DNA of 64,000 bases from Marinarcus sediminis. GTDB lineage: Bacteria; Campylobacterota; Campylobacteria; Campylobacterales; Arcobacteraceae. This document shows positions 44,883 through 52,132 of this stretch, one piece after another (within the stretch, counting starts at the first letter, position 1; each line of letters opens with the position of its first letter). Location of the stretch: the NCBI RefSeq assembly GCF_048571275.1, contig NZ_CP182357.1:1364001-1428000 (forward strand), given 5' to 3'. The notes under the pieces were generated by a model. The model was not told where the DNA came from and did no database searches. It saw only the letters and a program-made list of their open reading frames with translations. The position numbers and the translations under genes are program-made.

Positions 44883-45380
44883 CCGTACTTCTGACTTTGT
44901 ATGGACAAAGTAAGCAAAACCACCAACGGCTTCAAAGCCCATTCGGGTTCCCTCACTTATTATTTTTAATTTCTCGCTTGCGGAACTCGTCGAAAAAGTG
45001 CGTTTAGCACTTTTCTCTCCTCAAACAGTCCTCAGCTTTTTCCGAAATGAAAAATAAACGTTCGGCTTTTGCAGGGGTTGGAAAAGAGGGATAAGGACAT
45101 TTGCATTTTGATTGTTAGAGTTCAAAGCTTCTTCTTTATTCAATTTACACAAGATAGTTTGAATACTAGAGATATTACCACATCTGCAGACGCCGAACGT
45201 TTATTTTATTCTTTTCAAAACCAGCTCGAAACTGTTTGAGCGTAAGCAAGGTGCTAAATGCACCTTGTAGCGAGTTTTGCAGAGCTGAAAAGAATAAAAT
45301 AATAAGTGAGGGTAGCTTTGCCGTCGAAGCCCGTGGTGAGTTTTCTTTGCTAACTTTCTTTACGGATAAAGAAAGTGGAA
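44883..45380. repeat. About 500-bp hairpin-rich imperfect inverted repeat, no gene
   Basis: Arms of about 190 bp (44883-45076 and 45185-45380, inverted) surround a 108-bp centre. Perfect blocks include 17 bp (44950-44966 with 45296-45312), 16 bp (45051-45066 with 45192-45207) and 9 bp (45021-45029 with 45231-45239). Each arm holds two hairpins at matching places: 44894-44911 versus 45353-45376, and 44994-45014 versus 45247-45267. Between arms the hairpin stems differ by paired, compensating changes. It is richer in G+C than its surroundings and has no credible ORF. It could be two inverted copies of a dispersed repeat, a MITE-like element, or a structured RNA. Confidence 0.7.
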
Positions 45381-45514
45381 GCGGAAAGCTTTAGCTTTTC
45401 AAGAGACGTCCAGTAAAAGTTTCATTTCACAGTCACAGCTTGGTGATGAGGTACTAATATTGATTTTACGAGTTTATACTTACTAATATAAGCCTCTTCT
45501 AAGTTCCACTTAAG

Positions 45515-45696
45515 TATAATCCTGAACTTTTTTAGAAAACTTACATGTTTCTCTAGAATGGTAGTATCGTTTCAACTTTATGTTGAAGTCGCACGAGAAG
45601 CATGAGCATTGCTTGAATTGCTCAAACCAAATTAATAGAGAGTCCTACATATCATTAAACATATTACAGATTGCTCTAAAACTATAAAGGGAAAAA
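45515..45696 (+). promoter_or_regulatory. rpsL promoter and leader
   Basis: TATAAT at 45515-45520 in the context AAGTATAATCCTGAAC, very like the ffh promoter at 62911. The roughly 165-nt leader carries two small hairpins: TTCAAC/GTTGAA (near 45570) and GAGCA/TGCTC (near 45605-45625). It ends with AAAGGGAAAAA before the rpsL ATG. Such leaders often mediate ribosomal-protein feedback; no specific family is recognised. Confidence 0.6.
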
Positions 45697-46077
45697 ATGC
45701 CTACTATTAATCAATTGATTAGAAAAGAGCGAAAAAAGGTGATTAAAAAGTCTAAATCACCAGCGTTAGACAAATGTCCACAAAGAAGAGGTGTATGTAC
45801 AAGAGTATATACAACAACTCCTAAAAAACCTAACTCGGCTTTAAGAAAAGTTGCAAAAGTTAGATTAACTACAGGATTTGAAGTTATTTCATACATTGGT
45901 GGGGAAGGTCACAACCTTCAAGAACACTCAATCGTACTTGTAAGAGGCGGAAGAGTTAAGGATTTACCTGGGGTTAAATACCACGTGGTAAGAGGTGCTT
46001 TAGATACTGCTGGTGTTGCGAACAGAACTGTTGCAAGATCTAAATATGGTACTAAAAAACCAAAAGCTAAAAAGTAA
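45697..46077 (+). CDS. rpsL: 30S ribosomal protein S12
   Basis: 126 aa. Decoding-centre protein; the streptomycin-related loops read TTPKKPNSALRKVAKV (Lys at the position of E. coli K42 or K43) and GGRVKDLPGVKYHVVRG, i.e. the sensitive-type residues. First gene of the rpsL-rpsG-fusA operon. Confidence 0.98.
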   Translation: MPTINQLIRKERKKVIKKSKSPALDKCPQRRGVCTRVYTTTPKKPNSALRKVAKVRLTTGFEVISYIGGEGHNLQEHSIVLVRGGRVKDLPGVKYHVVRGALDTAGVANRTVARSKYGTKKPKAKK

Positions 46078-46093
46078 GTAGAAGGATAATAAT

Positions 46094-46561
46094 ATGAGAA
46101 GAAGAAAAGCTCCAGTTAGAGAAATAATGGCTGATCCTATCTACAATAGTAAAGTGATCACAAAATTCATAAATGCAATTATGTTAGATGGTAAAAAATC
46201 TGCTGCAGAAAAAATTATGTATGGTGCAATTGCTAACTTAGATGCAAGAGGTGAAGAAAAAGGTATTGATCTTTTTGAAAAAGCAATTGAAAACGTTAAA
46301 CCACTTATTGAAGTAAAATCAAGAAGAGTTGGTGGAGCTACATATCAAGTGCCTATCGAAGTAAGACCAGTAAGAAGACAAACGTTGGCTTTAAGATGGT
46401 TGGTTGATGCTTCTAGAAAAAGAAATGAAAGAACTATGGTTGAAAGACTTGCTAATGAGTTATATGAATCAGCAAACGAAAGAGGTTCTTCGTTCAAGAA
46501 AAAAGAAGATATGCACAGAATGGCAGAAGCGAACAAAGCATTTGCTCATTACAGATGGTAG
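46094..46561 (+). CDS. rpsG: 30S ribosomal protein S7
   Basis: 155 aa, full length. MRRRKAPVREIMADPIYNS, VGGATYQVPIEVRPVRRQTLALRWL and MAEANKAFAHYRW are canonical. Initiates assembly of the 30S head. 16 bp after rpsL and 9 bp before fusA. Confidence 0.98.
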   Translation: MRRRKAPVREIMADPIYNSKVITKFINAIMLDGKKSAAEKIMYGAIANLDARGEEKGIDLFEKAIENVKPLIEVKSRRVGGATYQVPIEVRPVRRQTLALRWLVDASRKRNERTMVERLANELYESANERGSSFKKKEDMHRMAEANKAFAHYRW

Positions 46562-46570
46562 GAAACTAAG

Positions 46571-48676
46571 ATGGCAAGACAAACTCCACTTAAACAAGTT
46601 AGAAACATTGGTATTGCAGCTCACATTGATGCAGGAAAAACAACAACAACAGAAAGAATTTTATTCTACACAGGTGTTGAACATAAAATCGGTGAGGTTC
46701 ATGATGGTGCTGCTACTATGGACTGGATGGAACAAGAGCAAGAGAGAGGTATTACAATTACTTCTGCTGCGACAACTTGTCACTGGAAAAACCCAAAGGA
46801 TGGTTCGGATACAATGATTAACATCATTGACACTCCGGGACACGTTGACTTTACTATTGAAGTTGAGCGTTCTATGAGGGTTCTTGATGGTGCTGTTGCA
46901 GTATTCTGTTCAGTTGGTGGGGTTCAACCACAATCTGAAACAGTTTGGAGACAAGCAAACAAATACAGAGTTCCAAGAATGATCTTTGTTAATAAAATGG
47001 ACAGAACAGGTGCCGATTTCTTCAGCGTTGAAAAACAAGTTGCTGAAAGATTAAAAGCCAATCCTGTTCCTATTCAAATTCCAATTGGTGCAGAAGAAAA
47101 TTTCAAAGGGATTGTTGATTTAGTTACTATGAAAGCAATCGTTTGGGATGATGACGCAGCAATGGGTTCTAACTATCACGTAGAAGAAATTCCTGCTGAT
47201 TTATTGGACAAAGCAGCTGAATACCGAGAAAAAATGGTTGAAGCAGCGGCTGAAGCAATTGAAGAGTTAATGGAAAAATACCTAGACGGTGAAGAGTTAA
47301 CTGAAGACGAAATTATGGCAGGGATTAAAGCAGGTTGTTTAAATATGTCAATCACGCCTATGACTTGTGGAACTGCGTTTAAAAACAAAGGTGTTCAAAC
47401 ATTACTTGATGCGGTTTGTAGATACTTACCAGCTCCAACAGAAGTTGAAGACATCAGAGGTGAAACTCAAGATGGTGAAGCCGTAATCGTTCCTTCTACT
47501 GATGAGGGTGAAGTTGCAGCATTGGCATTTAAAATTATGACGGATCCATTTGTTGGACAATTAACATTTACAAGAGTGTACAGAGGTATCTTACAATCTG
47601 GTACGTATGTAATGAACTCTACAAAAGACAAAAAAGAGAGAATCGGAAGACTTCTTAAAATGCACGCCATTAAAAGAGAAGAAGTTACTGAATTATACGC
47701 TGGAGAAATCGGTGCAGTTGTAGGTTTAAAATATACAATCACAGGTGATACATTGGCGTCTGAAAAAGATCCAGTAATCTTAGAAAGAATGGATTTCCCA
47801 GAACCAGTTATCTCTGTTGCGGTTGAACCAAAAACAAAAGCTGACCAAGAAAAAATGGGAATTGCATTAGGAAAATTAGCTCAAGAAGATCCATCTTTTA
47901 GAGTAAATACCGATGAAGAGTCTGGTCAAACTATTATTTCAGGAATGGGTGAGTTGCACCTTGAAATTCTTGTAGATAGAATGAAAAGAGAATTTAAAGT
48001 TGAAGCAGAAGTTGGTGCTCCTCAAGTTGCTTACAGAGAAACCATTAAAAATGCTGTAAACCAAGAGTACAAATATGCAAAACAATCGGGTGGAAAAGGG
48101 CAATACGGTCACGTATTCTTAAAAATCAATCCATTGGCTGATTCTGAAGAAAACTACAAATTCAACAACGAAATCAAAGGTGGAGCAATTCCAAAAGAAT
48201 ATATTCCTGCAGTTGATAAAGGTTGTCAAGAAGCGATGGCAGGTGGTATCCTTGCTGGTTACCCAATGGTTGACATTGAAGTTACGCTTTATGATGGTTC
48301 ATTCCACGACGTCGATTCATCTGAAATGGCATTTAAACTTGCTGCTTCTATGGGGTTCAAACAAGGTTGTAGAAGTGCTGCTGCACAAGCTGTCATCTTA
48401 GAGCCTATCATGAAAGTTGAAGTTGAAACTCCTGAAGATTATATGGGAGATGTTATTGGTGACATCAACAAAAGAAGAGGACAAGTTAACTCAATGGATG
48501 ACAGAGCTGGTGTAAAACTGGTTGTTGCTATGATTCCATTATCAGAGATGTTTGGTTACTCTACAGACTTAAGATCTATGTCTCAAGGTAGAGCAACTTA
48601 CTCTATGATTTTCGATAACTACTCAGAAGTTCCAAAAAACGTTTCTGAAGAAATTATCAAAAAGAGAAACGGTTAA
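46571..48676 (+). CDS. fusA: Translation elongation factor G
   Basis: 701-aa GTPase driving ribosomal translocation. Motifs: AAHIDAGKTTTTERIL (P-loop), ERGITITSAATT (switch I), DTPGHVDFTIEVERSMRV (G3), NKMDRTGADF (G4), and domain IV with GGKGQYGHVFLKI. Last gene of the rpsL operon, followed by a terminator. Confidence 0.98.
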   Translation: MARQTPLKQVRNIGIAAHIDAGKTTTTERILFYTGVEHKIGEVHDGAATMDWMEQEQERGITITSAATTCHWKNPKDGSDTMINIIDTPGHVDFTIEVERSMRVLDGAVAVFCSVGGVQPQSETVWRQANKYRVPRMIFVNKMDRTGADFFSVEKQVAERLKANPVPIQIPIGAEENFKGIVDLVTMKAIVWDDDAAMGSNYHVEEIPADLLDKAAEYREKMVEAAAEAIEELMEKYLDGEELTEDEIMAGIKAGCLNMSITPMTCGTAFKNKGVQTLLDAVCRYLPAPTEVEDIRGETQDGEAVIVPSTDEGEVAALAFKIMTDPFVGQLTFTRVYRGILQSGTYVMNSTKDKKERIGRLLKMHAIKREEVTELYAGEIGAVVGLKYTITGDTLASEKDPVILERMDFPEPVISVAVEPKTKADQEKMGIALGKLAQEDPSFRVNTDEESGQTIISGMGELHLEILVDRMKREFKVEAEVGAPQVAYRETIKNAVNQEYKYAKQSGGKGQYGHVFLKINPLADSEENYKFNNEIKGGAIPKEYIPAVDKGCQEAMAGGILAGYPMVDIEVTLYDGSFHDVDSSEMAFKLAASMGFKQGCRSAAAQAVILEPIMKVEVETPEDYMGDVIGDINKRRGQVNSMDDRAGVKLVVAMIPLSEMFGYSTDLRSMSQGRATYSMIFDNYSEVPKNVSEEIIKKRNG

Positions 48677-48697
48677 TCTTTAACCCCATCTCTTAAT

Positions 48698-48728
48698 AAA
48701 AAAGCCCAAGGGAACTTGGGCTTTTTTT
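48698..48728 (+). terminator. Rho-independent terminator after fusA
   Basis: AAAGCCCAAG pairs with CTTGGGCTTT (tetraloop GGAA), flanked by A-run and T-run, so it probably works in both directions. Confidence 0.95.
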
Positions 48729-48870
48729 ATGAAAAAAAACCACTTAATTTTATGAAATTTTTTTTATAATGCTTTAACTTGTCTATCTAAGATTAAATAA
48801 TTTATAATTTGTTTATCTAAACTTAGTTAGAATAGAGTATTATTAAGAAAAAAAAATTAAAAAGAAGCCA

Positions 48871-49287
48871 ATGACAAAAATTCTATTTTCCTTATTACTT
48901 TTTTTTATTACATTAAATGCAGCAGATAATGAATCGGCAGTTCCGAGCAGTTCAACTGAATTTGTTCTAAAGAGTTTCTCATTAAAAGATGTTGTTTTAC
49001 AAAAAAAAGAGAACTACTATACCATTATCTTAGCAACCGTTGAACCCGGTTTAGATTACAATAAATTCATACAAGACAATAAAATTAAGTACAATGCAAT
49101 TGCGTATCATTTTGGGCAAGAGAATAAATATGTTAAAATTATTTTTGGTGCGTATGAAACCTATGAAGATGCCTTTAATGCGTTAATTCGGCTCGATACA
49201 AACCTTTTATCAAATCGCCCTTATGTGGAGAGAGTCAGCAAACATATTCATCTTTTTCATAAATACGACAATGTAATTGAGGATTGA
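48871..49287 (+). CDS. Secreted SPOR-like small protein
   Basis: 138 aa with a signal peptide (MTKILFSLLLFFITLNAAD). The mature part resembles a SPOR/sporulation-related repeat: YYTIILATVEPGLDYNKFIQ...YVKIIFGAYETYEDAFNALIRLDTNLLSNRPYVERV (strand-helix-strand, GxYxTxxxA pattern). It may bind peptidoglycan at the division site or elsewhere. The same reading frame continues for 28 further codons after its TGA. Confidence 0.75.
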   Translation: MTKILFSLLLFFITLNAADNESAVPSSSTEFVLKSFSLKDVVLQKKENYYTIILATVEPGLDYNKFIQDNKIKYNAIAYHFGQENKYVKIIFGAYETYEDAFNALIRLDTNLLSNRPYVERVSKHIHLFHKYDNVIED

Positions 49288-49373
49288 TTTGTGCTAAAAA
49301 GAGTCAATACTATTGAACAACAAACACTTTGGAAGTCTTTATTAACCGTAAATCTGACAGATGCGAGATTGAT

Positions 49374-50243
49374 GTGAAAACAAGTAAATCATTTGAAAAA
49401 TTGGATGTTGTTAAAACTGCAGGTATTATTTTAAAACCTAACTCTCCTGAAATAAAAAAGACATACACACAAATAAAAGAGTGCTTTTTAGAAGCAAACA
49501 TTGACGTTTTACTTGAAGTAAACAGTGCTCAAATGATTGGTGAAGAGCAAGGGTATGATTTTAAAGCACTCTGTACCCAAGCTGATTTTTTGGTCTCAGT
49601 AGGTGGCGATGGTACACTGATTTCAGTTGTAAGAAGAAGTTTTCAATTCGATGTCCCTGTATTAGGAATTCATTTAGGAACATTGGGATTTTTAACCGAT
49701 ATTATGCCCGAAGAGTTGCCAAATTTTTTAGCAAAACTCAAAAAGGGCATCTACAGAATTGATCATCGAATGATGATAAAAGGCAGTGCCAATATCAATA
49801 ATTTTGTCGCGTTTAATGACATTGTGATTACACGAAAATCGATTTCAAGTATGCTTCGAGTAGATGCAAAAATCAATGGAAAACTCTTTAACAGTTATTA
49901 TGGTGATGGTCTTATTATATCTACACCAACGGGTTCAACGGCGTATAACTTATCTGCAGGTGGTCCAGTTGTATTTCCTTTAACAGATGCGTTTATTGTA
50001 ACGCCTGTTGCTCCTCACAGCTTAACACAACGCCCTTTGGTATTACCCGCAGATTTTGAAATAGAGTTTCATGTCACAGACAGTTTGGGTGCCGTAGTCA
50101 TTGTTGATGGACAAGACATTTACGAAATAGATGAAAATGAGAGTGTCAAAATAGAAATTGCTTCCAAAAAAGCAAAATTGATTCATCGTCAAGAGAGAAA
50201 CTATTTTGAAGTACTCAATAAAAAACTTCAGTGGGGAAATTAA
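49374..50243 (+). CDS. nadK: NAD kinase
   Basis: Phosphorylates NAD+ to NADP+. Motifs: VSVGGDGTLIS (GGDGT, ATP site), LGIHLGTLGFLTDI, TPTGSTAYNLSAGGP, and the later QRPLVLPADFEIEFHV. A GTG start at 49374 (289 aa) is chosen because a weak GAG ribosome site precedes it and only a short segment then precedes the conserved AGIILKP strand; a TTG at 49329 is an alternative without a ribosome site. recN starts 3 bp after the stop. Confidence 0.9.
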   Translation: MKTSKSFEKLDVVKTAGIILKPNSPEIKKTYTQIKECFLEANIDVLLEVNSAQMIGEEQGYDFKALCTQADFLVSVGGDGTLISVVRRSFQFDVPVLGIHLGTLGFLTDIMPEELPNFLAKLKKGIYRIDHRMMIKGSANINNFVAFNDIVITRKSISSMLRVDAKINGKLFNSYYGDGLIISTPTGSTAYNLSAGGPVVFPLTDAFIVTPVAPHSLTQRPLVLPADFEIEFHVTDSLGAVVIVDGQDIYEIDENESVKIEIASKKAKLIHRQERNYFEVLNKKLQWGN

Positions 50244-50246
50244 ATT

Positions 50247-51779
50247 ATGATCAGCAGAGTCTATTTTGAAGATTTTTTATCATTTGAAAAGGTTGAATTG
50301 GAGTTTGAAAAAGGTTTGATTGTTTTTACAGGACCAAGTGGTGCAGGTAAATCAATCTTGATGGACTCTTTTTTATCGTTATTTGCCTACAAAGAAGCAC
50401 GGGCAAATATTGGGGAGATAATTATTGAGAATTCGCCGGTAGAAAATGAAGCATTTATGATTGCAAAAGGGGATGATGTTGTCATAAAAGCCACCAAAAA
50501 AGATAAAGTGCGTTATTTTCTGAATAATCAAATGGTCTCTAAAAAAAATCTCTCTGATTTTTCTCAAACCATTGTTAAGTTTTTGCACTTAAAAGATACC
50601 AGCGATTTTGAAAGTGCCCGACTCATAGAGTTTTTAGATAAGTTTCTTCAATGCAACGATGCAGCCTACAATCAATTGAAAACATCTTTTGAAAACAGTT
50701 ATTTAGAGTACAAGCAAGTCCAAGAGCGACTTGAAAAAATCAAAGCCGATGAAAAAAAGATTGAAGACTTAAAAGAGTTTACTCAATTTGAAATTGAGAA
50801 AATCGCCTCCATTGATCCAAAAGTTGACGAGTATGAGGAGTTAAATGCCATCAAACGAAATTTATCGAAAAAAGATAAAATTCAAGATGCCATTAATGCC
50901 GCTTCAGGTGTTTTTGCTTTTAATACGTCAGTTTCAAATGCTTTGGACCTTTTAGAAGTGGATTCTGGTTTTTTTGATGAAGCCATTAATGAGTTAAATA
51001 ATCAGTTTGAAAAATTCAATGATTCTTTAAGTGAGTTAGAAGAGCTTGACATTGAATATGTTTTAGATCGAATCGAAAAACTCTCTTCACTACAAAAAAA
51101 GTTTGGCTCAATTCAAGAGGCGTTAAACTATAAAAAACAAAAAGAAGATGAGTTAGAGGGGTATGAAAATATCTCTTTTGAGAAATCCATTTTAGAAAAA
51201 AATGAAAAAGAACTCAATAAAGAGGTCAAAGAGCTTGCGTTGGAAATCTCAGCCAAAAGAGTTGAGTCTTCAAAACATTTAGAGAATAAAATCAACCACT
51301 ACTTAAAACATTTGTATTTAAGTAATGCAAAGATTCATTTGATTGAAAAAAGTGTCGATATAACGGGTATTGACCGTGTTGAGTTTGAACTCAATGGCGT
51401 GAGTTTGGAGACCATCAGTTCCGGTGAATTTAACCGACTTCGACTGGCACTTTTAACCTCAATCAGTGAGTTTGAGATTGTCAGTAACGGCATACTTTTT
51501 TTAGATGAAATTGATGCAAATTTAAGTGGAAAAGAGAGCAAAGCCATTGCTACAGTATTGGCTACATTGGCAAAAAGTTATCAAATTTTTGCAATTTCTC
51601 ATCAACCTCAATTAACAGCCACTGCCGATCAACACTTTTTTGTAGATAAAATTGCGGGAAAATCAACGGTGCGAAAACTCAATAAAGAGCAAAGAATTGA
51701 TGAAATTGCACGGATGATAAGCGGTGAAAACATCTCATCAGATGCCAAACAGTTTGCAAGCAATTTGCTCAGTGAGTAG
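50247..51779 (+). CDS. recN: DNA repair protein RecN (SMC-like)
   Basis: 510 aa SMC-related ATPase acting in double-strand-break repair. Walker A FTGPSGAGKSILMDS (residues 29-43), central coiled coils (about 150-205 and 275-350), signature SSGEFNRLRLAL, and Walker B ILFLDEIDANLSGKES. The family's ISHQPQLTATADQHFFV follows. Operon with nadK. Confidence 0.93.
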   Translation: MISRVYFEDFLSFEKVELEFEKGLIVFTGPSGAGKSILMDSFLSLFAYKEARANIGEIIIENSPVENEAFMIAKGDDVVIKATKKDKVRYFLNNQMVSKKNLSDFSQTIVKFLHLKDTSDFESARLIEFLDKFLQCNDAAYNQLKTSFENSYLEYKQVQERLEKIKADEKKIEDLKEFTQFEIEKIASIDPKVDEYEELNAIKRNLSKKDKIQDAINAASGVFAFNTSVSNALDLLEVDSGFFDEAINELNNQFEKFNDSLSELEELDIEYVLDRIEKLSSLQKKFGSIQEALNYKKQKEDELEGYENISFEKSILEKNEKELNKEVKELALEISAKRVESSKHLENKINHYLKHLYLSNAKIHLIEKSVDITGIDRVEFELNGVSLETISSGEFNRLRLALLTSISEFEIVSNGILFLDEIDANLSGKESKAIATVLATLAKSYQIFAISHQPQLTATADQHFFVDKIAGKSTVRKLNKEQRIDEIARMISGENISSDAKQFASNLLSE

Positions 51780-51787
51780 GTACTTTT

Positions 51788-52003
51788 TTATAAAAAATTA
51801 TCGGTATTGAGTTTGGAATCAATCTCTATAAACTCTTCTTTTTCGATGAGATTAAAATCGTGAGTATGACACGATTTGGCTTTTAATAACGCAATTACCT
51901 CGTTGGCTTTTAAAATGGCATCACTTTTTGTTTTGCAATGAAACGCTAAGGGAATCTCTAGTTTTTTTGTGCAATTGCACTCTCTTTTTAGTTTAACTGT
52001 CAT
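51788..52003 (-). CDS. Small hypothetical protein with Cys/His residues
   Basis: 71 aa: MTVKLKRECNCTKKL, then AFHCKTKSDAIL and KAKSCHTHDFNL. The CxC and CHTH could bind metal. No family is recognised. It converges with recN (8 bp apart). Length is marginal, but composition is protein-like. Confidence 0.5.
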   Translation of the reverse strand: MTVKLKRECNCTKKLEIPLAFHCKTKSDAILKANEVIALLKAKSCHTHDFNLIEKEEFIEIDSKLNTDNFL

Positions 52004-52132
52004 CTGGGTATTATAACTTCTTTTTTTTATAAAAAATTTAAAAAATAACTAAATCACAAATTTGACTCATAAGTGAATTTTAAGATACAATCAATCTACA
52101 TAGAATTCTATGATCTAAATATGGAGGTTACC

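Noticed and set aside
44883..45460. Small ORFs within the inverted repeat
   Set aside because: None is long, has a ribosome site or shows protein-like composition; the structure is conserved at the base-pair level instead.
46404..46817. 137-aa plus-strand ORF across the rpsG/fusA junction
   Set aside because: Out-of-frame shadow of two ribosomal-operon genes; Lys/Leu/Gln-rich nonsense peptide.
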